Source: Petrosia ficiformis
Taxonomy: Eukaryota; Porifera; Demospongiae; Haplosclerida; Petrosiidae
NCBI GenBank assembly: GCA_947044365.1
Contig: OX345639.1
Span: forward strand, 3,597,001 to 3,661,000
Length of the DNA stretch: 64,000 nt
Direction of reading: 5' to 3'
Positions 1-12,368 of the stretch are shown here, piece after piece. The position numbers were made by a program, and so were the translations under genes. Position 1 is the stretch's first letter, and every line of letters begins with the position of its first letter. The notes under the pieces were generated by a model, which was not told the DNA's origin, searched no databases, and saw only the letters and a list, made by a program, of their open reading frames with translations.

Positions 1-7
1 TGTCTAG

Positions 8-1679
8 GCTCATGTAGCTTTAGCTACCCCTCGATACCCTTCTTATCGTCCTTATGGTGTCCCTCCTCCTCGTATGGCAGAAGCATGTCCAATCAATTTG
101 CACACAATGGTAATGGAAGTTGGACCATCTTCTCGTTCTCCATCTTCACCAACTCCTTGTAATGATGTAGAACAGGGTTAGTATATAACTAAGTACAATA
201 CATGAACAGGGTTAGTATATATACATGTACATATATACATGTACATATACATACACGTACTCAAACAGGGTTAGTATATATCTAAGTACAATACATGAAC
301 AGGGTTAGTAAGTACAATACATGTACATGTATATATATACATGTATATATATATATATATATGTGCATGTACATGTACATACACATGCACATACTCAAGC
401 AGGATTATATATATAGTGTATAACTACATACATATACATATACTAGTTATAGTTATACATGCACACATGTACAAACACATTTGAATTTCCACATGTACAA
501 ACACATTTGAATTTCTTTCTTTTATATTATTATGTCTACAGGATCAATAGCTAGTTCACTGGAAGGACAAGATAACTATTATATTACTGAACATTTTACT
601 AATACAATGGCTTTACCTTATCTCATGAACAGAACACATTCTGTAAGCGTAATCCCATCCATCTGTTTGTTATTCGTTCAATCCACTGGTCCATTAATCC
701 ATTCATTTAATCCACTACTAGTCCACTTGTTCATTCAACCATTAGTCCACAAAACCATTCATTTATACTCCTGTCTTTATTTTGCCCATCAGCTTCAGGA
801 TGCCCAACTCTTGAAGGAGTGCCAAGAGGTTAGGAAACTATTGGCCGATCTTGATACAGTATATGTTGAAATTATAAGAGATTCTGAACTTTTACAAAGG
901 TACAGGGATCGATGGGAGGAGGATGGGGAGTGGTTAGAGGTACAAGGATAGATGGGAAGGATAGATGGGAGGAGGATGGGGAGTGGTTAGAGGTACAAAG
1001 GGGATGTGTACAGTGGTGAGGATGAGGAGTGGTAAAAAGATGACAAACCTATATATATATATATATATACACATGATTAGTATTACAATATATGGAATTC
1101 ATGTTCAATGGAAGTCTTGTTCTGTTTCTCTGTCAATAGACTTTCAAAGGATGACGACACTCCAGGAACTCCAGGAACTCCAGGAAGCAAGAGCCCTTCT
1201 CCGATGTTGTCACTTCCTAAACAGGTCCTAAACAGCTTATCTCCTACTGCTTCTCCTCTTCTGGGGTCACCTCTGGGTTCACGAACACCATTTGGAAGAC
1301 CAAGAAATGTGTCATTTGTAAACCCAAGTCCTTTGGTGAAGATTGTACTGGATGGAGTATCTGCAAAGGTAGGCTACACAGCTATTAATCCAATCCATTC
1401 AATCCACTAGTCCATAAACCCTTTTCATATTAGTAGGATGTACATGTAGGTAGGCTGTTGTTTAGTTGGTAGTTCTTCTTGATATTGTAGTGGAGAAAGT
1501 GAATTTTGTGAAGTAGAAGTAGCTTTTTATATATTTTCTGATTAATCTGTTTATTTGGAGTTAATGTAAACAGCTGTTGAATGTAATACAATACCATGTG
1601 TGGTATGTGATACACAATATTTATATACATGCAGTTACATACATGTACAAACAAATAAATACACACACACACACTACAC

Positions 1680-1736
<57 letters not shown>

Positions 1737-2087
1737 ATGTTACATACATGTAGATATCGGTATTTAAAAAGCTTCTAGAAGATTCTTCATTAATTGCTAC
1801 AATTGAAAAAGGAATCAATGAAATTAAAGACAACACGAAAGATGGTAAATACGACTTTAATTGTATTGTACTTGTAATCACTATGGTGACCATTCTAGAA
1901 CTGTTATCTGATTGGTTGAAAATACTACACTCGTTTAATGAGGAGATTGCATCACTTGCTGATTCTCAGGAAGCTGTGAAAGCATTCGCCCAGTCTTTGA
2001 CATCAAAAATAAGACCAATGAAGAAAAGTATATATAATTACACATATCATCTGTCCATATCTATCTATGTATATCTATCTATCTATC

Positions 2088-2118
<31 letters not shown>

Positions 2119-4795
2119 CTATCATTTATTAATGTGTTAATAATTCTGTTCTATTTATCATTACGTAGATATTGAATTCTATCTTGAAACTGCTCTTGTG
2201 TTACATGATAGTAAGTATAAAATATTCAATTAAAAATTAATCACTATAGTAACAATCACCATAGTTACAGCTTTGGAAAACAAAGTAATACAACATGTAT
2301 AGGTTAAGATTTCCAATGCACATGATATATGTAAAACCACCTGTTTGAAAACATAGTTGCATTAATAATGCTCAATATTCAGCCATTTTGCTGAAATTCA
2401 GTATCTAAAGAGACTGAATCTTCCTGGATACCAAATTTCATTGGCTTCCTGTACAAAATGGTGGAATCCAATCAAAGTTGAAAATGTCCTCCTTACATAT
2501 GGTTGCAATGATTTTTGCAAACAAAGCACAATATAATATCATAATATTAATATTAATTATCTCTGTTATTTAAATCTTTCAGATGTGGAAGTAACATATT
2601 CCTGGGATCGTTTATTTTGTCAATGCCTTGTTGCTACGGTAACAGGATTTGCTAACATGCTAATGTCAGCAGCTAAGGGCCGATTAAATCATGCCTGTGA
2701 TTATGTGAAGAAGCCTAATGAAGCTAGTCAGCAATGGTTGGATCTTATTGCAGCAAAGGGAGTACTGGTTTGCTTCAATACATTGTTATTGACTACAATG
2801 GTAAATCAATGGACAGATGGATGGATCAATGGGTGTACTGGTTTGATGGATGGATGGTTTGCTTCAATACATTGTTATTGACTACAATGGGTGTACTGGT
2901 TTGATGAGTGTACTGGTTTGCTTTGAGACATTGTTATGAACTACAATGGTAAAGCAATGGACAGATGGATGGATCAATGGGTGTACTGGTTTGATAGATG
3001 GATGGATCAATGGGTGTACTGGTTTGATGGATGGAGGGTGTAATAGTTTGATGGATGGTTTGGTTTAATACATTGTTATTGACTACAATGGTAAATTAAT
3101 GGACAGATGGATGGATCAATGGGTATACTGGTTTGATGAATGGATGGATGAGTGTACTGGTTGCTTTGACTACAATGGATGGATAGATGGATGGATGGAC
3201 TGACTGATAGACGGATGAATGGACAGATGATGGACAGGTTTACAAATCAATACTTTGATGGACATATTCATAAAAGGACGAGTATTAATTATATAATGTA
3301 TATTGTATGTACAGACATCTGAGTTATCTGGTCTGAAGGATATGATACCGATAATGAAACAACTTAGAACTGTGACTTTTTATATCAGAGAACAAACAGA
3401 TCCTTTACCATCAACAAGTAAGATAATTAGTACATACACATTTTAAATACATGTACATTTATATACATGTACATGTACATTTTATATACATGTGCATATC
3501 AAATATCTAGACTTACATAATGATGTCCTTATAAAGTGGTTTTGATTAAAAGATATTATCTGTTAGAACTGTGAACATTTTAATACTCTCTTGAAATTCT
3601 AATCAGACCATGAACTATAGCCTTGGTACTAGAAAAGTGTTTTAGTCACCAATACTACAGTATATTGCTCATCAATGCTACAGCATATCACTCACAGCAA
3701 TATTACAGTGTATTAACAATATCTATCTGTTATTAATGACTTGTTAGGTAATCTTCCTCCAGTAATTCTGACTGGTAATCATAATCGACTACATGTTACT
3801 TTCTCACTACCTGGAAATCTTCTGGAATTATTCCCAGAATCTCTTTGCTCTGGAGAAGGGATATCTCTATGTCCTGTTCTGTTCAATGTTGGGCTTCAGC
3901 AAATTAATGAGAGCAGTAGTCAATATAAATTAGAACAACAAATCAATGAGGAATCTCTGATTGAATTGAGATCATATTACAGAGCTGTGAGGTGTGTGTA
4001 TGTCTGTGTATGTATGTGTATATCTTTGTGTGCTTGCCTGTGTGTGTGTATGTGTATCTGTGCATCTAGTGTCAGTGTCCGTGTGCAAATGTGTGTGTCT
4101 ATGTATGATGTGTTATAATAATATTGAATTGATCATCCCTACAACAGACAATTTGAGTTAAATAAAGCTGTACTTCCGGAAGATGAAGCTGAAAGGACAC
4201 TAGTACTACAGAAACTACAGCTTCCACTCAATGCAATGGACAATCTCGTCAGACAACTTGAAGGAAATATAAGGGAACCTCTGGAATCTGGCACTCAGCT
4301 TCTAGTACTGATTTCTGAACTAGCTCACAGACTTGGTTCAATACATATTTATGTGTGTGAATCTGGTGTTTATAGGTCTCAAGCCTGTACTACATTGGAA
4401 CAGGTCTTGTTACTAGTACGGTGTCATGAGCTTCAGGCTCGTACCCTACGTCAAGCTCTTTCTGCTATGAGAATGAGTGGGGCACTTCCTTTTTTGGAGA
4501 AGAAGAATTCGGCAGATAAAAGCAAATCATTTCCAAAGCAGCCATCTTGGTAAGATATATACTTGTTTTGATCTGGTCTGATCATCTATTGATACTTATT
4601 TTCATCTCTCTATCCATCCATCTATCCATCCACCCATCTATCCACCCATCTATCCACCCATCTATCACATCCATCCATCGATCTCCTTCCATCCATCCTT
4701 CCATACTCCCACCCCCCACACCCCACCCCACCCCATCCATCCATCCATTATCCAATTTTCATAACAGGTTATTAAAACTGCCTGATACAACGTAA
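8..4795 (+). CDS. INPP4: INPP4-like inositol polyphosphate 4-phosphatase, 3' part
   Basis: Homologue of type I/II phosphatidylinositol-3,4-bisphosphate 4-phosphatase, which removes the 4-phosphate from PI(3,4)P2 on endosomal and plasma membranes. The 5' end, with the expected C2 domain, lies off the window. Exons with consistent phase: 8-176, 542-642, 793-899, 1140-1368, 1754-1844, 1899-2027, 2169-2210, 2583-2800, 3315-3417, 3748-3991, 4148-4549, 4768-4795 (TAA 4793-4795). The block [20 protein letters not shown] and the TLEQ segment after the active site align with human INPP4A as I remember it. The CX5R motif is CESGVYRS (Cys codon 4356-4358, Arg 4374-4376) rather than the usual CKSAKDRT, so the CX5R Cys and Arg are kept but the Lys and Asp are not. 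A Pro/Gly/Ser-rich linker lies in the exon at 1140-1368. AATAAA at 4931 may be its poly(A) signal. Family assignment is firm; activity is uncertain. Confidence 0.85.
177..541. repeat. INPP4 intron with repeated exon-edge donor
   Basis: The exon end and donor GAACAGGGTTAGTATATA is repeated three more times in the first 140 bp of the intron (about 205, 265 and 298), separated by TACATG words. The rest is TATA/TACATG microsatellite. Confidence 0.8.
1683..1734. repeat. (CT)n microsatellite
   Basis: About 25 uninterrupted CT units in an INPP4 intron. Confidence 0.95.
2338..2525. mobile_element. Interspersed repeat related to 52461-52672
   Basis: The stretch GGATACCAAATTTCATTG...GTACAAAATGGTGGAAT is the reverse complement of the core of the element at 52461-52672. 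It lies in an INPP4 intron. Confidence 0.6.
2801..3240. repeat. Tandem copies of an INPP4 exon edge and donor
   Basis: The last ~35 coding bases of the exon at 2583-2800 (GCTTCAATACATTGTTATTG...ACTACAATG) and the following GTAAATCAATGGACAGATGG are repeated three times in diverged form (about 2862, 2912, 3060), mixed with GGATGGAT microsatellite. Two copies keep a GTAAA donor. Confidence 0.85.
4610..4760. repeat. (CCAT)n microsatellite in last INPP4 intron
   Basis: Degenerate CCATCCAT tract, running to the acceptor of the last short exon. Confidence 0.9.
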
Positions 4796-5041
4796 CAAAC
4801 CTCATTCTTCTATTATCAGTAACTGATAATTATACAAGTATTTATATTGTAATTTGTGTCATATTAGTATTGTTATTATATTATATAATTTTTATGGGGA
4901 TTGTTTTTTTTTTAGATTGGTAAAGTATATAATAAATTATTTTATATACACATGTATTAACAAATTTTTGGAAATAATTATATCATTTGTTTAAATGAAA
5001 TAACATGTGATTGTATGAAAAAAATTGTCACCTAACGCTAA

Positions 5042-6042
5042 TCAATTATCAGTGGGTGTGGCATCTTTGCCGGGATCCTTGATTGAATTATTCTCATCTG
5101 TAGAAGAATCTTTCTTCTTCTTCTTTGGATAATCTTCATACCTAAAGAATTAAAAATCATTATTTTCTGTCTGTCCTGTCAATGAGGTATATAGGAGGAA
5201 GATTTCTACAATGTCTGCTAACAATGCAGTTCCAATAAAGATTCAGTGGGTGATTTGAACTGCTGGACTACGTGCTGTGCCCTTTTTAATAATAAAATTT
5301 GCTGTTGTCAAAACAACACGTGGTCCAGCAGTTCAAATCACCCACTGGATCATAGTTTGTCAAACTGTCTGTCCATCCATCGATCCATCCATCTACATGT
5401 ATCTGTCTATATCCATCCATATAATTATTATATAATTATTATATTATTTTGCACATATCAGATTGAAGTTCATATTTTCACTGTTAGTTCACCAACATAA
5501 TTATGATCATTTATCAGAACTGAACTACAATGTATGTATCATGTTTTCCTTATAATAATTATATATGAAGAATTAAGGCTGTGGACAAATTTGCATTTAT
5601 AGACAATCAACTTTACAGAATACAATAGAATACAATACAATAATAAACAAACCCTACATTCACCAGTATATGTAATATATATAGTATGCTAATAGGTCCT
5701 ATATACTGAATATAGGACCCTTGTTTTGTGTCCTCGAATGTGATATAGCCCTTGCAGTCACGGCCTATATCACATCCACGAATACACACTCAGGCCCTAT
5801 ATTTTGTATATAGAACCTATTAGCATACTATATACCGTAAATCGGGAATATTTCGTCTCTAAAATATTTCGAATTTTTATTTTTCGTATGTATAAATTTT
5901 CGTACGTGCATACGTTATTATTTACGAATACCGTTTATTTCCATATACCCGTTAATTTTCGAATTTTAAAATTTCGTACGCATACTGTTATACGAAAATT
6001 TTTATAGTACGAAATTTTCCCGAATTACGGTATATTACATAT

Positions 6043-6093
<51 letters not shown>

Positions 6094-7575
6094 TAGGGTT
6101 GAGCGATATTGAAAATTAAGTTTTGCAATATTGCAACTATTCACTGATACTGTCTATGATAATAAAAATAGGCTCATTTTTTAAAAGATGTCACTTCTGA
6201 TCCTTGTTTTGAGAATATATGGCTCAAGATCAAGTATTATAGCATTTTTCAACTGCATATATTATAACTATTACTTAATTGCAGTAAGATAATAATTATT
6301 TTCCCATTGTGATAATATTGGCTATAATACGATATGATTATTGCAATGGAATAATATTGCAATATATACGATATATTGAATTATATTATCTATAGATATA
6401 TATATATAAGCTTACTTTAACAGAGGTTGTATCTCTCCTCTTACAAGTGACAACAGTAGGGGAATTCCCACACAAGTGGGCACTAAATAGAGTAGTGCTG
6501 GCTGAGCAGCACGAAACACATGCATCACTATGATTGTAGTAGCAAGACCAAATATATATGATACGAAACTAAAATAGAAATATACTCTTCTTTTAGCAGG
6601 ATGATGCCTGTGAGATGTATATATATATTTATATTATATTAATTTAATTAGTTTTTTAATTATTGAGACTTACTCAAAATCAAATCGACAAAGAAGAGCT
6701 ATGAATAGGCCTAACAAATAAGAGAACTATTATTATTAAAACACAAAATAGATTCACAAGTGTTGTTTTAGTATAATATAGTTATGTTATTACTAGTTAT
6801 AATTATAGTTAATTAACAACTAATATTACACTTACTAAAAGGGTTTTAGTTGTAGTTAAATGTAGTGTTGTTTAGTGATGTGTGATACATATTGATATAT
6901 CGAATATTGATATTTGCATTCAATATCGTGATACAATATTGATGTTTGCGTTGTATCAATACACTGGAGTGTACAGTTTAGTAAACCTGGTTTTTCCCAT
7001 TTGTCTAATTTTATCTAACAAGCTATATAGTGTGCATAACTTTGATTGATTTCAATTACCATTTCTTGACAAATACAACCAAATAGGACATTTATTAACA
7101 TTTAATGAGCATATCAATTATTATTTGAATTTATCATGATTCATGATTGTGTATTGTATCGTCATATTTTTTGGCAGCAATACACAACACTATTATTGAG
7201 TTATATCACACATCACTAGTGTTGTTATGGTATGATAATAATGACCACTTTTAGTTATAGTTATAGTATGTCTAGTTTATCACAATTTAGTTATAATTTA
7301 GTAACAATAATTACTAAATGAGGTTTTAGTTATAGTATAGTTAGTAACATGTACATACTCACCTGGTAATACTATATCTCCAAGACCTAACATACCAAAA
7401 TTAACAGATGTGAATCCTCTCTCAGTGAAATCAAGTGGTATCATTACTAGATACATAGATACATTGATAGACAGATTAATATACACATATATACATACAT
7501 ACATACATAATACATACATACATGTACATACATATACATACATACATACACAGTACATACATGCACATACATATA

Positions 7576-7609
<34 letters not shown>

Positions 7610-7695
7610 CATACATATATACATATATACATACATAGAACATGCATACATACATACATACATACATACATACATACATACATACATAGTACATG

Positions 7696-7729
<34 letters not shown>

Positions 7730-7796
7730 TACATACATATATACATACATATATACATACATACATACATTTGTACATACATAGTACATGCATACA

Positions 7797-7830
<34 letters not shown>

Positions 7831-10366
7831 CATACGTATATACATACATACATACATACATAGTACATGCATACATACATATATACATACTAGTGTTGTA
7901 TCTCTACTACATTGTATGTTTTGCCTATAATTCAGATACAGATACTGTAGGCAACTAAAATTGCCTATACCTATACCTATACACAAGTATATACATGTAT
8001 TCACTGCTTTTTCTAGTATATGTTCACATGCATCATTAATTTTTAGCTGCTATATATAGCCATTTCTGTTAGCAAATGAAACTCACAAACTACTAGAAAA
8101 TATGAAAATAGCTCAAAATATGATTCTGACTGTTGTATCAATCTTTTCCTACAGTAAAACAGTAGTACTATGTTTCAAAACTTGCATCTGTATCTGCCCT
8201 ATACTACTTGCCTATACCTATATTTACCTATACCATGGTATAGGCACCTATACAATTATATATAGGTACAAAACTAATACATACATACATACATACATAC
8301 ATACATACATACATACATACATACATACATACATACATACATACATAAATACATAAATACATAAATACGTATGTACAAACATACTTAGATACATATACAT
8401 ACATGCATGCATACATGCATGCAAAGTTAAATACACACTTACATTTGATTGGTGCATCAAATGACTTTGCTACTGTTACCATGACATCAGTGCCAAACAC
8501 CTGTTATTGATAATGATGTTAGCAAAATACATACATCTATAATCACTCACCCAAAATATATCATATAAGAATAATCCACCCAACAGTGTACATCCAACAC
8601 TGACACTATAGGTGTATATGTATGTATGTATATGTGTATGTAGGTATGTATATGTATGAATGTATGTATGTATGAACATGTTTTTATGTATGTACGTTAC
8701 ATATGTATGTATATATGTATGTATGTATGTATGTACATACGTATGACTGTATGAATGAATCTATGTATGTATGTACATTTACCTGTCAATAGAAATAAGT
8801 TCAATTGCATTAAAACAGAAAGCTAATCCTAATAAATTATTAAGAATCCAATTCTATCAAAAGAGAAGAAAGAGAACGATTATTGTGTTAGACTAAATAG
8901 ATTTAATTATCATACTTTGGTAACAAAATGCCATGCTACAATTAACACACACACAATGAAGAGACCAACATCAACCATTGTGAAATCCAGTTTAAATATC
9001 TCTGTGTAAGAAAATACACCACAAAATAACACATAGACATACACACCCACACGTGTGCATGTATAGACACAGACACAGACACACAAGCACACACGCACGC
9101 ATGGACGGGCACACACACACACAGACACACCCACCTTTTGTCTTGTCATTCTTCTTCTGATGAAATTGTAGTATATAATTTGACAACAGTGGAATGGTAG
9201 ACGGATGTAGAAGATAATCTATACACACACTATATAACATAATAGTAACTTATAATAACATCAAAATATATGTCCCTTACCTTCCAGCTCTAGTAAGTGC
9301 CGTAACTCCCACACTAAAGAATAATATATTAAGAAGAAGATTGACATATTCTGTTGGTAGATACTAAAAGGCACAAGTGATAATGACAGTAGAACATGTT
9401 AATATTTATATGTACCTTGAACACTATATACAAACCAAATAGAGCAGCACTAGCATACAATGGGAACATAGCTGCATCACGCATTCTTATACGTTCATTA
9501 GCCTCCTCACCTTTTTTCTAAATGAATTAATTATATGATATTTGATATTTGATATCACAGTACAACAAAAGATGTGTATTTGTACAATGGAAGATTACAT
9601 GTACTTGTACAATTACATGTACTTGTACAGTAGAAGATTACATGTATTTGTACAATGAAAGATTACATGTACTTGTACAATTACATGTACTTGTACAGTA
9701 GAAGATTACATGTACTTGTACAATTACATGTACTTGTACAGTAGAAGATTACATGTATTTGTACAATGGAAGATTACATGTACTTGTACAATTACATGTA
9801 CTTGTACAGTAGAAGATTACATGTACATGTACAATGGAAGATTACATGTACTTGTACAATTACATGTACTTGTACAGTAGAAGATTACATGTAGTTGTAC
9901 AATGGAAGATTACATGTACTTGTACAATGACAGATTACATGTACTTGTTTGAGAACAATAGAAGATTACATGTAGTTGTACAATGGAAGATTACATGTAC
10001 TTGTTTGATTTGATTACATATACTATATTACAATGGTGATTATGTATATAGGAACAATAGAAGATTACATCTTAACAATGGTATATTATGCATGTACTTG
10101 AACAATGGAAAACTATATATACATACAATAACATTTAGTTACAAAACATGTAATTGTACATGTACATACATTTTGATATCCCAACTTACCCTCAAGTTAT
10201 AATGATGTTGCACTGATCTTAATGATCCTACAAATATAGGAAACAAAGCCATGCTAAACATTAGAGTATAAGCTACAATCAACCCTTCTAATGTAGCAGC
10301 ATCTCTTCCAGTAGTATTTGTAACTGTCTCATTTAAAACAGCTTCTTCCTCTTGTTCTGTAGCCAT
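5042..10366 (-). CDS. HM13: Signal peptide peptidase (intramembrane aspartyl protease)
   Basis: Complete 379-residue protein (human HM13 is 377). It is the ER multi-pass aspartyl protease that cuts signal-peptide remnants within the membrane. Exons on the minus strand, 5' to 3': 10190-10366, 9416-9517, 9281-9363, 9135-9229, 8916-9001, 8783-8853, 8551-8605, 8443-8500, 7363-7446, 6674-6710, 6416-6607, 5042-5141; all phases agree. Catalytic motifs are present: YD (D220, within LFLYDIFW), GLGD (D266) and QPAL (residues 318-321). The N-terminus has NET/NTT sequons before TM1. The tail is lysine-rich ([11 protein letters not shown]) and ends PTDN. The start at 10366 is the only ATG in frame with the first TM segment. 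It is divergent from the xylose isomerase gene, 82 bp away, and convergent with INPP4. Its introns carry several MITE-like elements and microsatellites. Confidence 0.95.
5244..5347. mobile_element. Hairpin MITE with 30-bp arms
   Basis: CAGTGGGTGATTTGAACTGC at the left is perfectly mirrored at the right, with one mismatch over about 30 bp and a ~45-bp loop. It lies in the last HM13 intron. Confidence 0.85.
5682..5831. mobile_element. Inverted-repeat element in HM13 intron
   Basis: TAGTATGCTAATAGGTCCTA at the left and its near-complement (AACCTATTAGCATACTA) at the right. Internal GTGATATAGCC/GGCCTATATCAC also pairs. Confidence 0.8.
5833..6032. mobile_element. MITE with TACCGTAAATCGGGAA ends
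   Basis: TACCGTAAATCGGGAATATT at the left matches, inverted and imperfectly, TTTTCCCGAATTACGGTA at the right. The interior is rich in ATTTCG and TACG words. It abuts the preceding element. Confidence 0.8.
6094..6390. repeat. AT-rich interspersed sequence in HM13 intron
   Basis: Contains paired GCAATATTGCAA-type words near both ends (about 6124 and 6345), suggesting a degenerate inverted-repeat element. No coding capacity. Confidence 0.45.
6760..6874. mobile_element. Short AGTGTTGTT-family copy
   Basis: AGTGTTGTTTTAGTATAAT through CTTACTAAAAGGGTTTTAG to TGTAGTGTTG; a reduced copy of the family at 20411-20692. Confidence 0.65.
6875..7216. mobile_element. MITE with GTGATGTGTGATA ends
   Basis: Perfect 13-bp terminal inverted repeats (GTGATGTGTGATA and TATCACACATCAC). 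The interior has ATATTGAT/ATCAATAT words. It sits between two fragments of the AGTGTTGTT family, as if inserted into one. Confidence 0.75.
7476..7890. repeat. (CATA)n microsatellite
   Basis: Long degenerate tract in an HM13 intron. The listed ORFs of Tyr, Met, Cys and Val repeats are artefacts. A second pure tract lies at 8275-8350. Confidence 0.95.
9585..10020. repeat. Minisatellite in HM13 intron 1
   Basis: Units of about 42 bp (GAAGATTACATGTACTTGTA, CAATTACATGTACTTGTACA) with variants, roughly ten copies. The words are near-palindromic (TGTACAATTACATGTAC). Confidence 0.9.
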
Positions 10367-10448
10367 GTTGTTGGTGGGAAGTGGTCATATATTAATTAAA
10401 AGGGGTGTAGCTTAAAATTTGAAGGTGTATTGACCTTTTTGCAGCAAC
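10367..10448. promoter_or_regulatory. Bidirectional promoter between HM13 and xylose isomerase
   Basis: Only 82 bp separate the two divergent start codons, so the 5' UTRs and core promoter elements of both genes must lie here or overlap the genes. No TATA box is evident. The role is inferred from layout only. Confidence 0.6.
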
Positions 10449-12305
10449 ATGTCCTCTTTTGCTCCAGCAAGCAAGAGAGTTCGCAGTGAAGAAACCTTTA
10501 AATGGGATGAAGGAAGTGAATATTTTCCAGGTGAAGTTATAGATGGATTAGTTGCATGCAATGCTCTTATTGGGCAAGATCACTGCATGCATATATGGTA
10601 ATATGCAAATATGTAACATATTGAGAGCTTGATAGCATTTTGCAACTATTACATGCAAACTTGGCATTTTTACACTTGGTATTAAATTATTAATAATTTA
10701 ATAAATAGATGTATTTGAGTCACACACCTATATGTATGTGCATTGATGTATTTCTTTAATCGCGGATGTATCCAAGATCCAATACCAGTATCACACACCT
10801 ATATGTATGTGCATTGATGTATTTCTTTAATCGCGGATGCATCCAAGATCCAATAACAGTGTTACACACCTATATGTATGTGCATTGATGTATTTCTTTA
10901 ATCTCATGTATCCAAGATCCAATACCAGTGTCACACACCTATATGTATGTGCATTGATGTATTTCTTTAATCGCGGATGCATCCAAGATCCAATAACAGT
11001 GTTACACACCTATATGTATGTGCATTGATGTATTTCTTTAATCTCAGATGTATCCAAGATCCAATACCAGCCTAATGCACCTCTTGATGATGTACTAGTC
11101 TTCCGTCATTATAACCCAAAAGAAGTACTTACTCCATCCATCTTCGTTCAATTTTATTAAGCTACTGTTAATTATGCTGTTATTCCATATCTTTATTTAT
11201 GAATTATTGATTAGGTTGTAATGGGGCGTACAATGGAAGAGTGGCTGAGATTCTCTGTGTGTTTTTGGCATACCTTCAGAGGCACAGGTAAAAAGTGTTT
11301 GTATCTATCACTTGTCAACTATCTATCCATCAATCTATCTATTGATCCATTAATCGATTGACTAATGGATCAATAGATGGCTAGATTGATCCATTAGTCC
11401 AATCATCTAATTAATCATCCATTAATCTATCCATCAATCTATCTATTGATCCATTAGTCGATTGACTAATGAATCAGTAGATGAATAGATTGATCCATTA
11501 GTCCATTCATCCATTAATCTATCCATCAATCTATCTATTGATCAGTCGATTGACTAATGGATCAGTAGATGGATAGATTGATCCATTAGTCCATTCATCC
11601 ATTAATCTATCCATCAATCTATCTATTGATCCATTAGTTGATTGACTAATGGATCAATAGATGGACAGATTGATCCATTAGTCCGTTCATCCAATTACTC
11701 ATCCATTAATCTATCCATTCATCCATTTTTCAGGTGCTGATCCATTTGGTTTTCCAACTCTAATACGTCCATGGGACGATGGTACTGATTCACTTGAAAA
11801 TGCTGAAAGACGTTTAAGAGCTGCATTTGAGTTCTTTACCAAATTAGGAATAAAATATTGGGCATTTCACGATAGGTTTGTAAAGTACAGGTTTTGTATT
11901 TATTCCTCTTTCCATTATAATTATATACATTGTCTGTCTGTATATATATATATATATATATCAGATTTAGTTCACTGTTAAGGTTAAGCTGTACTGAGCA
12001 GGATAACTTGATGGTTATTGAAATCCAACAGCCTGTTTTCCTGTTCTTCTTTTTAAAGTTTTTAATTTTGTAATGTCTTTTTGCTAAAACATATACAAAC
12101 TGATTTTTTCCCCGCTAGTCTGTAGCTCAAATGAGCATTCTACAAGTGTTATGCAAAACATAGCTGACACAAACATATATATATATATATATATATCATA
12201 GGCATAGGAAGATGTTTTTAAATATGGGGGGGAGGCACCAATAGCAATAATAACTATCACGAGTACCAAATTACTGGCCTCCCCCCTCCCTCGTTTTTAC
12301 ACCAC

Positions 12306-12368
<63 letters not shown>

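Noticed and set aside
7298..8004. Tyr/Met/Cys/Val-repeat ORFs on both strands
   Set aside because: Frames of the CATA microsatellite. Only the exon parts at 7363-7446 are real coding sequence (HM13).
9218..9229. Acceptor at 9219 for HM13 exon 4
   Set aside because: It breaks the reading frame. Using the acceptor just upstream (exon end 9229) gives the correct phase and adds SVCI before DYLLHP.
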